Notes: generated by a model not told the origin, from the letters alone. Counted from the first letter of the stretch, positions 43,241 through 53,097 are shown. The stretch: 64,000 bases of DNA from an uncultured Pelagibacteraceae bacterium (GCA_902582605.1 CACHSP010000002.1:1-64000), one strand, 5' to 3'. A program made the numbers and translations.

Positions 43241-45681
43241 TTATTTTTAAAGTTTGTTTGTTTCAAAGGTTTGTTGCTTATCTCAATTGGATACTTCTTT
43301 TTTTCTACCTCAATAAATAGGTTTTTATTTTGAAGTTCTTCATTGGAAAAATCATTATTGATATATCCAAAAGTTAAGTTTTTCTTAAAATTAAATGAAT
43401 AATTTCCAGAAGTTGATCTTCCTATTATTTTATCTTCCAAATAAATAGGTTCGTCATGAAGTAATAATGGTTCTCCAGGTTTGCTATCTTTTAAAGTAAA
43501 CTTAGCAAATCTTGTCTTAATCTTTTCTTTATCAATTTTTTCAAGAGCTGACTTACCGATAAAGTCTACATTCTTTTTATTACTGATTGTAAACGATAAA
43601 CCCGCTTGATATTGATTTTCCTCAGGGGAAATATCATGGCCCCAATGGAGAAAGCCACTTTCCATTCGCATAATATCCATTGCATGCATACCACAATTTG
43701 AAAGATTATGATCTTTTCCTTTTTCTATAATTAATTCATAAATTTTTTTGGCATCTTTAACTTCAACGTAAAGCTCATAACCTAATTCTCCAACATAAGA
43801 CAATCTTTGAGCCCAAATTTTAGTATCATCTATTGAAATAAATTTTGCTGTTCCGAATTTGAAATTTTCATTATCAAAATTACCATTACTCAATGAACTT
43901 AAAAGACTTCTACTCTTGGGTCCAAATAGACCAAAAACACAATAATCATCAGTTACATCTATTAATTCAATATCTTTATTTAAATGTTTCTTAATGTGAT
44001 GCTTGTCTCTTTCTCTTGTTGCGGCAGAACTAATTATTCTAAAATGGTTTTCATCAATAGCCACTATAGTTAAATCAGTCTCAATACCTCCATCTGAATT
44101 TAACATATGAGTATAGGTACATTTACCAACATCTTTCTTAATATTTGCAGTACAAATTCTTTGTAATTCTTGATGGGCTTTATCAGATTTAATTTCAAAC
44201 TTTGAAAAAGGAGTTAGATCAAATAAACCAACATTTTTTATTGTATTACTTGTTTCATACTCAGCTGAGGGATACCAACTTTGATAGTTATAACTATATT
44301 CATACTCTGCCTTTTCACCATCTAGTGCAAACCACATAGGTCTTTCATATCCACCAGAGACACCAAAACAGGCTCCAAAACTTTTCAAATTATCGTGATG
44401 CGGAAGTTTTTTTATATCTCGAGAAGTTTTGTGTTGTTTAAAGGGCCAATGCATTCCATATAAATCTCCTAATGACTCTGTAATTCTTTTTTTGATAAAA
44501 CCTAGTTCCGAGTGAAACTTTTGAAATCTTTTTATATCATAACTAAAAATATCTTCATTAATATGGCCAGTCATCAACCACTCCGCTGTAACTTTACCAA
44601 CACCACCACCACTACCAATTCCAATACTATTTAACCCACAACATACAAAAAAATTCTTAACCTCAGGTACTTCTCCTAATAAAGTGTTGGTATCAGGGGT
44701 AAAAGATTCTGGGCCTGAAAAAAATTTTCTTATTCCAGCGGTTTCTAAAATTGGAAATCTTTTAATTGCTGAGGCTAAATAAGGTTCAAAATGTTCAAAA
44801 TTTTCTTGAAACTCACCAAAAGAAAAATCTTCTGGAACTTTATTAGTATTATTCCATGCAGGAATTGAATTTCCTTCAAAAATTCCAACGAGTATTTTTC
44901 CTGCATCTTCTTTTATATATGTTCGATTATCAAAATCTCTTACCACTGGTAAAGTTTTAGATAAATTTTCAATTGGTTCAGTAATAATATAGAAATGTTC
45001 TGCTGGGTATAATGGGATACTGACACCAGCTTTTTCTCCTATTTGTCTTGACCACATACCTGAGGCTAAAACGATATATTCACATTCAATTTTTTGACCT
45101 TTAACTTTAACTCCAGAAATTTTTCCATCTTTCGTTAAAATTTCCTCGACCGGTGACTTTTCAAAAATTTGTGCACCCTCCATTCTTGCTGCTTTAGCCA
45201 ACATATGAGTAACACCTGAAGGATCTGCAGCACCATCACCTGGCATTAAAATTCCTCCTATAACTTCATCAGTATTGATTATAGGGTAGTCTTTTTTAAT
45301 TAGATCTTTATCTAAAATTCTTACATCAACGTCATAGAGTTGTGCTGTGGTTGCTTGTCTTTGAAGTTCTTGCCATCTTCCTTTATGTTGAGCGATTGAA
45401 AGGGCTCCGTTTAATCTTAACCCTGCAGAATGATCAACTTTTTTTTCAAGCTCTTTATATAAATCTAAAGTATATTTTCTAATTTTTGTAACTGCTGCAG
45501 TTGGACCTAATTGACTTACTAAGCCTGCTGCATGCCAAGTTGTTCCTGACGTTAATTGATCTCTTTCTAAAAGGATTGTGTCTTTCCAACCAAATTTAGC
45601 TAAATGATAAGCAACAGAGCAACCTACTACCCCACCTCCTATCACAACAACTTTTGTGCTACTTGGAAGTTTTTTTTCCAT
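43237..45681 (-). CDS. Dimethylglycine/sarcosine dehydrogenase-like flavoprotein with GcvT domain
   Basis: An 814-residue two-part enzyme for oxidative demethylation of an N-methylated glycine. The N-terminal DAO-type flavin domain has VVVIGGGVVGCSVAYHLA and the GTTWHAAGLV motif, whose H50 is the covalent-FAD histidine of dimethylglycine and sarcosine dehydrogenases. From about residue 430 it is an aminomethyltransferase (GcvT) domain that would capture the one-carbon unit on tetrahydrofolate (MHAMDIMRMESGFLHWGHDI). It is five bases downstream of ald. Dimethylglycine versus sarcosine cannot be separated here. Confidence 0.88.
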   Translation of the reverse strand: MEKKLPSSTKVVVIGGGVVGCSVAYHLAKFGWKDTILLERDQLTSGTTWHAAGLVSQLGPTAAVTKIRKYTLDLYKELEKKVDHSAGLRLNGALSIAQHKGRWQELQRQATTAQLYDVDVRILDKDLIKKDYPIINTDEVIGGILMPGDGAADPSGVTHMLAKAARMEGAQIFEKSPVEEILTKDGKISGVKVKGQKIECEYIVLASGMWSRQIGEKAGVSIPLYPAEHFYIITEPIENLSKTLPVVRDFDNRTYIKEDAGKILVGIFEGNSIPAWNNTNKVPEDFSFGEFQENFEHFEPYLASAIKRFPILETAGIRKFFSGPESFTPDTNTLLGEVPEVKNFFVCCGLNSIGIGSGGGVGKVTAEWLMTGHINEDIFSYDIKRFQKFHSELGFIKKRITESLGDLYGMHWPFKQHKTSRDIKKLPHHDNLKSFGACFGVSGGYERPMWFALDGEKAEYEYSYNYQSWYPSAEYETSNTIKNVGLFDLTPFSKFEIKSDKAHQELQRICTANIKKDVGKCTYTHMLNSDGGIETDLTIVAIDENHFRIISSAATRERDKHHIKKHLNKDIELIDVTDDYCVFGLFGPKSRSLLSSLSNGNFDNENFKFGTAKFISIDDTKIWAQRLSYVGELGYELYVEVKDAKKIYELIIEKGKDHNLSNCGMHAMDIMRMESGFLHWGHDISPEENQYQAGLSFTISNKKNVDFIGKSALEKIDKEKIKTRFAKFTLKDSKPGEPLLLHDEPIYLEDKIIGRSTSGNYSFNFKKNLTFGYINNDFSNEELQNKNLFIEVEKKKYPIEISNKPLKQTNFKNN

Positions 45682-45685
45682 TTAA

Positions 45686-46804
45686 TTAGTTATTGATTGC
45701 ATCTCCTGGATTAACATATTCATGTCCAAAAACATCTGCAACCGCTTTATAAGTCACATGACCCTTGTGAACGTTTAGTCCCGCCAAAAAGTTTTTGTCC
45801 TCTCCAAGAGCTTTTTGATAACCTTTATTTGCTAATTTAACCAAATAAGGAAGTGTTGCTTTATTTAATGCAATAGTGGAAGTTCTTGGAACTCCACCTG
45901 GCATATTAGCTACACAATAATGGACGACATTATCTACTATAAAAGTTGGATCATTAAATGTTGTGGGTTTGCTTGTTTCCACACATCCACCTTGATCGAT
46001 TGCAACATCAACAATTACAGAACCTCTTTTCATTAATTTAAGCATATCTTTAGTAACTAATTTTGGCGCCTCTGCGCCAGGGATTAAAACTCCACCCACA
46101 ATTAAATCTGCTTCAGCCACTAACTTTTTTAAGTCTATTTTATCACTTTGTTCTGGAATAATTTTATCTCCAAATATATCAACTAATTGTTTTAATCTTG
46201 CTTCTGATTTATCGACAACATGAACTTTTGCCTTCATACCAGTTGCTATTGTTGCAGCATTTTCACCCACAACACCTCCACCTAAAATTAAAACATTTGC
46301 GGGTTCACCACCAGGAGCTCCACCCAATAATACTCCTCTGCCTTTTTGATTTTTCTCTAAACAATGTGCTCCTGCTTGAACTGACATACGTCCAGCTACA
46401 GCACTCATAGGTGCTAACAAAGGAAGTCGCCCATTATCATCAGTAATGGTTTCGTAAGCAATATTAATACTTTTTGATTTTACTAAACCCTCAGTTAATT
46501 CTTTTGCAGCAGCCAAGTGTAAATAGGTATAAACAATTTGATTTTCCCTAATCATTTCAACCTCAACTTTTTGAGGCTCTTTAACTTTAACAATTATCTC
46601 AGCGTCATTAAAAATATCAGCAGCTTTTTCTATAATTTTTGCCCCGGCATTTTTGTACTGATCATTATCGAAACCTGCTTCAAAGCCTCCGTTATTTTCA
46701 ACTAAAACTTCATGACCCTCTGAAACGAGAGTTTTTACACTATCCGGTGTCAGGCCAATTCTATTTTCTTGGGGTTTAATTTCTTTAGGTACGCCAATTC
46801 TCAT
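45686..46804 (-). CDS. ald: Alanine dehydrogenase
   Basis: NAD-dependent oxidative deamination of L-alanine to pyruvate and ammonia, 372 residues. MRIGVPKEIKPQENRIGLTP (R15), K75 in VKVKEP and H96 in YLHLAAA are the pyruvate-binding and catalytic residues, and LILGGGVVGENAA is the NAD loop. It sits between the aminotransferase and the DMGDH-like gene. If the aminotransferase uses pyruvate as acceptor, Ald regenerates it from the alanine formed and releases ammonia, as in known taurine pathways. Confidence 0.94.
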   Translation of the reverse strand: MRIGVPKEIKPQENRIGLTPDSVKTLVSEGHEVLVENNGGFEAGFDNDQYKNAGAKIIEKAADIFNDAEIIVKVKEPQKVEVEMIRENQIVYTYLHLAAAKELTEGLVKSKSINIAYETITDDNGRLPLLAPMSAVAGRMSVQAGAHCLEKNQKGRGVLLGGAPGGEPANVLILGGGVVGENAATIATGMKAKVHVVDKSEARLKQLVDIFGDKIIPEQSDKIDLKKLVAEADLIVGGVLIPGAEAPKLVTKDMLKLMKRGSVIVDVAIDQGGCVETSKPTTFNDPTFIVDNVVHYCVANMPGGVPRTSTIALNKATLPYLVKLANKGYQKALGEDKNFLAGLNVHKGHVTYKAVADVFGHEYVNPGDAINN

Positions 46805-46813
46805 TAACGAAAT

Positions 46814-48160
46814 TTAATTCTTTTTACTCTTTGCGTAATTAGTAATTCCAGTTCTTAGTTTTTCTATGATTTCATCAATGTGTTTTTTTTCACAAATAAA
46901 CATTGGTGCTATAATTAAGCAATCACCAGTCGCTTTGAAATTAACTCCTGCATCGTAACAATGTTTGAAAGTAGCTAAACCTGCTTTACCAGGTCTACCA
47001 TCAGTTTTAATATCTATTCCACCCATCATTCCATAACCTCTTATGTTATCTACTACATCAATATCTTTAAGAGAAAATAGACCTTCTTGGAAATAAGGAG
47101 CAAGTTCTTTTGCTCTATTAAAAATATCTTCTTTTTCAAAAATATCTTGAACGGCTAATGCTGCAGCTACTGAAACAGGAATACCAGAGTAAGTATAACC
47201 ATGAAATAATTCTATTGCACCTTTTGGAGAATTATCCATCACTGCATCATAAATTTCTTCTTTACATGCAACTACACCAAAGGGAACTATTCCATTGGTT
47301 GTTGCTTTTGCCATTGTCATTATGTCAGGTGTTACACCAAATTCTTGAGCTCCAAAAGCTGAACCAGTTCTTCCCCAACCCGTAATAACTTCATCAAAAA
47401 TTAGTAGTATTTTATGTTTGTCACAAAGTTCTCTTAGTCTTTGTAAATATCCAACTGGTGGCACTAATGTTCCTGTTGAACCTGCAATAGGTTCTACAAT
47501 ACAAGCTGCAATATTTTCAGAACCAAAATTAGTACAAATTCTCTCTAAATCATTTGCAATCTCAGCTCCTGTTTCAGGTTGACCTGAAATAAATTTATGT
47601 TCATCTAAATGCGTATGTCTCATATGAACAACACCTGGCATCAATACACTTGCATACGCTTTAACGTTATTGATCATACCACCTACTGATGTGGCTCCGA
47701 TATTCATTCCATGATAAGCACGTTCTCTTCCAACAAATCTAAATCTTTGCCCCTCGCCTCTTGCTTTGTGGTAAGCGATACTAATCTTAATTGCAGTTTC
47801 TACTGCTGTCGATCCACATATCGTATAAAAAATTTTATTTAAATTTCCGGGTGTGTGTTTTGAAATTCTCGTTGCTAATTCAAATGAACCACCAAAACCT
47901 TGTTGAAATGGCTGACAATAATCGAGAGTATTTAATTGATTTGTAATTGCCTCGATGATTTCTTTTCTTCCATGTCCTAAAGGATTACAAAATAATCCTG
48001 AACTTGCATCAATTTGTGTTTTGCCATGATGATTTTTTAAATAAACACCTTTTGCCTCAACAATTAATTTTGGATTTTCTTTAAAATCCTTATTAGATGT
48101 AAATGGCATCCAATGTTCATTAAGTGAATTAGGTACTGATGTTCTTTTTTCTGAGCTCAT
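46814..48160 (-). CDS. Class III aminotransferase, probably taurine:pyruvate aminotransferase
   Basis: A PLP-dependent omega-aminotransferase of 448 residues. ICGSTAVETAIKISIAYHKARG binds the cofactor phosphate, LLIFDEVITGWGRTG holds the PLP aspartate, and the Schiff-base lysine is in MAKATTNGIVPFG (about residue 285). Its neighbours, ald and a divergent tauABC-like operon, favour taurine (or hypotaurine) as amine donor and pyruvate as acceptor. Beta-alanine or polyamine:pyruvate specificity remains possible. A 17-bp dyad in the shared upstream region may control both directions. Confidence 0.8.
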   Translation of the reverse strand: MSSEKRTSVPNSLNEHWMPFTSNKDFKENPKLIVEAKGVYLKNHHGKTQIDASSGLFCNPLGHGRKEIIEAITNQLNTLDYCQPFQQGFGGSFELATRISKHTPGNLNKIFYTICGSTAVETAIKISIAYHKARGEGQRFRFVGRERAYHGMNIGATSVGGMINNVKAYASVLMPGVVHMRHTHLDEHKFISGQPETGAEIANDLERICTNFGSENIAACIVEPIAGSTGTLVPPVGYLQRLRELCDKHKILLIFDEVITGWGRTGSAFGAQEFGVTPDIMTMAKATTNGIVPFGVVACKEEIYDAVMDNSPKGAIELFHGYTYSGIPVSVAAALAVQDIFEKEDIFNRAKELAPYFQEGLFSLKDIDVVDNIRGYGMMGGIDIKTDGRPGKAGLATFKHCYDAGVNFKATGDCLIIAPMFICEKKHIDEIIEKLRTGITNYAKSKKN

Positions 48161-48230
48161 AATTAAATTTTAAAATACTTATAAATGAATCCTTAGACTA
48201 ATTAACTTAAATTAACCACCAAAATAATGT

Positions 48231-48247
48231 CACAACTTAAAGTTGTG
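48231..48247. promoter_or_regulatory. 17-bp dyad in the tpa/tauA divergent promoter region
   Basis: CACAACTT (48231-48238) and AAGTTGTG (48240-48247) form a perfect 8-bp inverted repeat around one central A. It lies 71 bp before the aminotransferase start and 88 bp before the tauA-like start in a 174-bp gap. It is a plausible operator for a taurine-responsive regulator, but no regulator gene is adjacent. The rest of the gap is AT-rich and ends with a strong ribosome-binding site (AAGGAAGAGG) for the binding-protein gene. Confidence 0.45.
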
Positions 48248-48334
48248 TAACTATAATGATCATTTTTTTGTTTTACATATAGGTGAAATTAATCTTAAAA
48301 TTGAAACATATAAATAAACAAGGAAGAGGCATAA

Positions 48335-49276
48335 ATGAAAAAAATAATAAGTTTTATTCTTGGATGTTTTGTAGCTCTTAATCTTTCAATTTCTGTTGCT
48401 AATTCAGCAGCAAATGAAGTTAGAGTTGCTTACTTCTTAGAGTGGCCAAGTCCAAATCTAGAGGACATGATGAAGAAAAACTTCGCAAAAGCTCTAGGGG
48501 TTCCAGTAAAGTGGACTAACTTTACTAATGGTGGTGCTATGACTGATGCGATGTTAGCAGGAGATATTGATATTTCTTATTCTCAAGGTCTAGTTCCATT
48601 TATTAACGCTGTAAAATCTAAAGCACCTATCAAATTAGTTGATATTGCTATGGAATACGGAATGGGAGGAACAACTTGTGTTACATCTAATGCATCTGGA
48701 ATTACAAAAGCCAACGCAACTGAATTAGAAGGTAAAAAAGTTGCTGTTCCACTTGGAACAATGGCGGAATATGTTTTTGATGAAAGTATGAAAGTTGTTG
48801 GAGCAGATAGAAAAAAAATGGATATCATTCAAATGGACCCTGAAGAAGGTGCTGCTGCTTTAGTAAGCGGTGATGTTGTAATGGCATGTTTATTTGGTGG
48901 TAATTCTATTAAAGCTGCTACTGCAGTTGGATCTAGATTACTAACAGTTCAAGAAGCTAGAGATGCAGGTATCCTAGGGATTGATATTACTTCTGTAACT
49001 ACAAAGTTTATGAAGGAAAATCCAGGAATGTTGAGAACTTTCATCGAGGTAACTCATGAAGCAAATGCAAGATATAGAGCTGGAAAAAGCGATATGAATG
49101 CAATGTCAAAAGCTTCGGAAATGAAAATTCCTGACATGAAAGAAACTTTAAGTGGTTTCAAATTTCTAACTCCAGAGGAAACAAAAAGTTCTATGGAAAG
49201 TGGAAATCTTGATGCATTCCTAAAAGGAATGGGAACACCAAGAGGAAACGTAGATACAAGTTTCTTACCTTTATAA
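48335..49276 (+). CDS. tauA: Taurine-type ABC transporter substrate-binding protein
   Basis: Periplasmic receptor of 313 residues with a signal peptide ending near VANSAA. EVRVAYFLEWPSPNLEDMMKKNFAKALG, then TNGGAMTDAMLAGDIDISYSQGLVPFINAV and the LEGKKVAVPLGTMAEYVFDESM block place it in the NMT1/TauA group. It begins the operon with a strong ribosome-binding site and is followed by a terminator-like hairpin before tauB. The ligand is inferred from the aminotransferase, ald and phosphate acyltransferase nearby. Confidence 0.85.
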   Translation: MKKIISFILGCFVALNLSISVANSAANEVRVAYFLEWPSPNLEDMMKKNFAKALGVPVKWTNFTNGGAMTDAMLAGDIDISYSQGLVPFINAVKSKAPIKLVDIAMEYGMGGTTCVTSNASGITKANATELEGKKVAVPLGTMAEYVFDESMKVVGADRKKMDIIQMDPEEGAAALVSGDVVMACLFGGNSIKAATAVGSRLLTVQEARDAGILGIDITSVTTKFMKENPGMLRTFIEVTHEANARYRAGKSDMNAMSKASEMKIPDMKETLSGFKFLTPEETKSSMESGNLDAFLKGMGTPRGNVDTSFLPL

Positions 49277-49296
49277 TCTAAAGGTAATTAAAATTT

Positions 49297-49339
49297 AAAT
49301 AGGCGCCAATTTTATATTAAATTGGTGCCTATTTTTTTT
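49297..49339 (+). terminator. Strong terminator-like hairpin between tauA and tauB
   Basis: A 16-bp stem with one G-U pair (49297-49312 with 49319-49334, 6-nt loop) and a U8 tract (49332-49339). It has the full form of an intrinsic terminator yet lies inside the transport operon. Partial read-through would give much more binding protein than ATPase and permease. Confidence 0.88.
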
Positions 49340-49366
49340 ATGTAAATTCTAATATAAAGTGAACAA

Positions 49367-50164
49367 ATGAGTGATCTAGTTTCTCAAAATCTTAACATGA
49401 TTTTTAAAACTCCAAAAGGAGAAACAGTACACGCTTTAAAAGATTTAAATTTTACTCTTAAAAAAGGAGAACTGTTAACAGTTCTTGGACCATCAGGTTG
49501 TGGAAAAACAACTTTATTAAATATTACAGCGGGATTTATTCGACCAACTTCTGGAAGTATTACTTTAAATAGTAAAGAGATTGATGGACCCGGTGTAGAG
49601 AGAGGTATGGTTTTTCAGCAAGGTGCATTGTTTGAATGGTTAACAGTTGCTGAAAATGTCAACTTTGGATTAAGAATGAAAAAAAAAGATCCAATTGAAA
49701 CTCAAAAAAAAGTTGATGAATGGTTAGAAATAGTTGGCTTAAAAGGTTTTGGTAACACCCCAACCTATCAACTTTCTGGGGGTATGCAGCAAAGAGTTGC
49801 TCTTGCAAGATGTTTGATTAATGATCCCGATCTAATTTTAATGGATGAACCTTTAGGAGCTCTTGATGCATTAACAAGAGAGAAAATGCAGTCTTTAGTT
49901 TTGAAAATTTGGAAGGAGACTGGAAAAACAATTATTTTAATTACCCACTCAGTTGAAGAAGCTCTGTTACTTGGTGAGAGATTATATGTGATGGCACCTC
50001 GACCTGGAAGAATTCACAAAGAATACAACCTTCCATTTGCTTCAATGGGACTTAAAGAAGATCTAAGAGAGATTAAAAAGAACAAAGATTTTTCTGCAAA
50101 ACGTGAGGAAATATTAGAGATGATTTGGAATATGGAAGAAGAAATTATGGGGAAAGATAATTAA
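49367..50164 (+). CDS. tauB: Taurine-type ABC transporter ATP-binding protein
   Basis: The 265-residue cytoplasmic ATPase of the nitrate/sulfonate/taurine group. Walker A is GPSGCGKTT (about residues 42-50), the signature is LSGGMQQRVALAR, Walker B is LILMDEPLGALDA, and the switch His is in ILITHSVEEAL. It ends directly against the permease start. Its own start has a weak ribosome-binding site, so its level may depend on leak through the hairpin upstream. Confidence 0.93.
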   Translation: MSDLVSQNLNMIFKTPKGETVHALKDLNFTLKKGELLTVLGPSGCGKTTLLNITAGFIRPTSGSITLNSKEIDGPGVERGMVFQQGALFEWLTVAENVNFGLRMKKKDPIETQKKVDEWLEIVGLKGFGNTPTYQLSGGMQQRVALARCLINDPDLILMDEPLGALDALTREKMQSLVLKIWKETGKTIILITHSVEEALLLGERLYVMAPRPGRIHKEYNLPFASMGLKEDLREIKKNKDFSAKREEILEMIWNMEEEIMGKDN

Positions 50165-52090
50165 ATGTTAACTCAAATCGTCACCTTTTTAATTTTTTTT
50201 GCAGTTATTGGCTGTATTCTTTATGGAAGAAGATTAATCAAAACTGAAAAGGTTGATGCCGTTTTTGGAAATCCAGAAAGAGCAAGAGGTGGTACTCACT
50301 GGATAATAGTTGGAAGTAGCTTTCTATTATTGGTATGGCTTTACTATTCTTGGGATATTGCAAAAGGTTTTTACCCAAAATCAGCTAATGAACTTTGCCA
50401 AGTGGCAAAAGTTAACGACTCTTTATTAGGTTTAAAATATCAATTTCCAATAGAGGAAAGAGAATTCAAAAGCACTGCTCAAATTAAAAAAGAAAATAAA
50501 AATCTAAAAGCAACTTTAAATGAAATTAAGTTTTCTGAAGATCTAAACTTGCAACAAAAAACTGAGCTCACTGAGTTTATCAATAAAACTATTCAACTAA
50601 TTCCTTTATTAACTAATGAGGATTTAATTGAAAATGAAACGAAATTTAAAATAGATGAAATAACTGGTAAAATTAACTTATTAACTGAAAATTTTAGAAA
50701 ACCTGAATATCCTTTTGAAACAGAACAAGAAGCCAATGAAAGACTTAAAGCAGTAAGTGAGCAAGGAGATTGGGGAATTATAAAAGTTCAATCTGGAACA
50801 GGATCCATAGAAAATACGATCGAAGTACCTTTGGTTCCGGAGACTAAAAGAGGTTTAAAATTTGATGCTGCCGCAAAAGAATTACAAATTATTAGTGATG
50901 AATTCTTTAAGTTAAGAAACCATAATCCACAGTTTAAAAATAAAATAAAAGAGCTCAAAGATGAGATCAAAGCTTATCGAAAAAATTTAGATGATACTCA
51001 AGAAGTAGCTTCAACTTATGCTAAAGATATTGTTAAAATTGCCCGACGAATAGAATTTGCAAGTATTTATCCACCTAATGCATTAAATGAAATGCAAAAT
51101 GCAATTATCAATTTTGATGTTGCCCAAAAAGAAGCTCAAGGGGGATTGAGATTTATAGATATATTTTTATTTCCAGCTGGCACTATTGTTGCAAGTGGGC
51201 CAAGCTGTTCGGAACAAGGATCTGGTAGATGGCTACCTAAGCCGTCAGATACATTAGATAAGTTCATGCTTATGCTTAAACCGAGTGTAGGTTATAAAGA
51301 AATTCCTCTTCTTTGGATAGAACTGGTTGATGTAAGTAAAATGATTGGTTTTATTTTACCAGATTGGATTGCTGACATTTTACCTGGTGAATACCCAGTT
51401 CACACCCAAGATGGAGTTGTTAAACAAAATTTTAAAGGCCAAGTTTTAAAATTAGTAACAGGAGACTTTAAGTTATTTAAAGTACCCGTGCCTTATGGTC
51501 ATATTTGGGATTCTTTTTTAAGAGTATTTTTAGGATTAGTGTTTGGAATATTAATTGGTGTGCCACTTGGATTATTTATGGGGCTAAATAGATTTGCTAA
51601 AGGTTTTTTTGATCCATTAATTGAGCTTTATAGACCTGTTCCCCCTCTGGCTTGGGCTCCTTTAATTATTTCAGTCTTAGGAATTGATAATACTGGAAAA
51701 GTTTTCTTATTATTTATGGTCTCATTATCTATCATGATTATTTCTGCAAGAGCTGGTGCCTCTGGTACCCAGTTATCAAAAATTCATGCAGCTCACTCAC
51801 TTGGTGCATCCAAAAAACAAATATTGAGATATGTAATTTTTCCAAATTCTTTACCTGAAATACTTACTGGAATAAGAGTTGCCGTAGGAATGTGTTGGGG
51901 AACTTTAGTTGCAGCTGAGTTTTTAGCAGGAACAACCGGAATAGGATTTGTTGAAAACGTTGCTAAAAAATATTTCCAATACGAAGTTATTTGGATCACT
52001 ATATTTATAATGGGAATGCTAGGTTTATTATTTGATGTCACTTTAAGAAAAATAATAGACAAAACTATTCCATGGCGTGGAAAAGGCTAA
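50165..52090 (+). CDS. tauC: Taurine-type ABC permease with a large N-terminal extracytoplasmic extension
   Basis: A 641-residue permease, more than twice the usual length of about 250-280. The C-terminal 200 or so residues are an ordinary SsuC/TauC permease: VFGILIGVPLGLFMGLN, PLAWAPLIISVLG and the EAA loop HAAHSLGASKKQILRYVIFPNSLPEI. In front stand two hydrophobic helices (about 4-22 and 46-64), then about 350 residues, largely helical and charged, between the second helix and the permease core. Topology places this insert in the periplasm (inference). No frameshift is needed; it is one continuous frame. Confidence 0.87.
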   Translation: MLTQIVTFLIFFAVIGCILYGRRLIKTEKVDAVFGNPERARGGTHWIIVGSSFLLLVWLYYSWDIAKGFYPKSANELCQVAKVNDSLLGLKYQFPIEEREFKSTAQIKKENKNLKATLNEIKFSEDLNLQQKTELTEFINKTIQLIPLLTNEDLIENETKFKIDEITGKINLLTENFRKPEYPFETEQEANERLKAVSEQGDWGIIKVQSGTGSIENTIEVPLVPETKRGLKFDAAAKELQIISDEFFKLRNHNPQFKNKIKELKDEIKAYRKNLDDTQEVASTYAKDIVKIARRIEFASIYPPNALNEMQNAIINFDVAQKEAQGGLRFIDIFLFPAGTIVASGPSCSEQGSGRWLPKPSDTLDKFMLMLKPSVGYKEIPLLWIELVDVSKMIGFILPDWIADILPGEYPVHTQDGVVKQNFKGQVLKLVTGDFKLFKVPVPYGHIWDSFLRVFLGLVFGILIGVPLGLFMGLNRFAKGFFDPLIELYRPVPPLAWAPLIISVLGIDNTGKVFLLFMVSLSIMIISARAGASGTQLSKIHAAHSLGASKKQILRYVIFPNSLPEILTGIRVAVGMCWGTLVAAEFLAGTTGIGFVENVAKKYFQYEVIWITIFIMGMLGLLFDVTLRKIIDKTIPWRGKG

Positions 52091-53096
52091 TTTGAAAACA
52101 GAAAATCTTAAAAAAGAAGTTATTAAAATTTTTAAAAATCACGGATTAAGTAATCCTCATGCTGTTATTTCAGCAAATGCTTTGATTAATGCCGAGTTAG
52201 TTGGGGCTTATGGTCATGGTCTTTCTAGGTTAAGAATGTATTGTAAAAGAATATCTAAAAAAGTTATCAATCCCAAACCTAGAATAAAAGTAAAAAAGAT
52301 ATCTCAATCGATTGCTCATATTAATGCTGATAATAGTATTGGCTTCGTTGCAGCGGATCTCGCGATTAAAAAAGCAATCGAATGTGCAAAAAAAACAGGT
52401 ATCGGTTTAGTGGCAGTTAAAAATAGTGGTCACTATGGATTATCTGGTTACTACGCTGAACAGGCAGTTAAAAAAAATTTAATCACTATGATTTATACTA
52501 ATGCTCCACCTGCAATTGCTCCTTATGGTGCTAAGAAAAGTTTGTTTGGAACAAATCCTATATGTTTTGGTTCTCCAACTGGAGCAAGGGTACCATTTAT
52601 ATTAGATACAGCTATTGCAAAAATTAATAGAGGAAAAATTAGATTTGCAGCTAGAAATAATCAAAAAATACCAAAAGGTGTTGCATTAGATAAATTTGGC
52701 AAGCCAACGACAGATGCAAAAAAAGCACTTTACGGAGTTCAATTACCTATCGCAGGTTTTAGAGGTTCAGGTTTAGCATGGATGGTAGATATTCTAAGTG
52801 GTGTTTTAACTGGTGGAAATCATGCAGGCAAAGTTAAGGATCCTTTTGATGATTTTTCAGGTCCACAAAATATTGGACATTTGTTTATCACATTTAAAAC
52901 AAACTTATTTGTCAGAAATTATACTTCAAGAATTAAGAATAATATTAAAACAATTAAAAGATTGCCTAAGATAAAAGGAGTAAAAGAAATAATGTATCCT
53001 GGTCAAAATAAAGATAAAAGGTTTAGAATGAACTTAAAAAAAGAAATTAAATTGTCAAAAATTATTCAAAAAGATTTAGTAGATTTAAAAAATTAA
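52077..53096 (+). CDS. Ldh2-family malate/lactate/sulfolactate dehydrogenase
   Basis: A 339-residue NAD(P)-dependent dehydrogenase of the Ldh2/ComC/YlbC family, distinct from Rossmann-type lactate dehydrogenases. The catalytic His lies in NSGHYGLSGYYAEQA; NAPPAIAPYGAKKSLFGTNPI binds cofactor and substrate. The GTG start overlaps the tauC end by 14 bp. Family members oxidise (S)-malate, (R)-3-sulfolactate, ureidoglycolate or pyrroline carboxylates. Within a sulfonate operon, sulfolactate is an attractive guess only. Confidence 0.85.
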   Translation: MEKANLKTENLKKEVIKIFKNHGLSNPHAVISANALINAELVGAYGHGLSRLRMYCKRISKKVINPKPRIKVKKISQSIAHINADNSIGFVAADLAIKKAIECAKKTGIGLVAVKNSGHYGLSGYYAEQAVKKNLITMIYTNAPPAIAPYGAKKSLFGTNPICFGSPTGARVPFILDTAIAKINRGKIRFAARNNQKIPKGVALDKFGKPTTDAKKALYGVQLPIAGFRGSGLAWMVDILSGVLTGGNHAGKVKDPFDDFSGPQNIGHLFITFKTNLFVRNYTSRIKNNIKTIKRLPKIKGVKEIMYPGQNKDKRFRMNLKKEIKLSKIIQKDLVDLKN

Positions 53097-53097
53097 T

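Noticed and set aside
48268-48300. GTGAAA near the tauA-like gene as a fifth dyad site
   Set aside because: The second arm (TTTCAC) is missing at the fixed 14-bp distance; the sequence there reads GAAACA.
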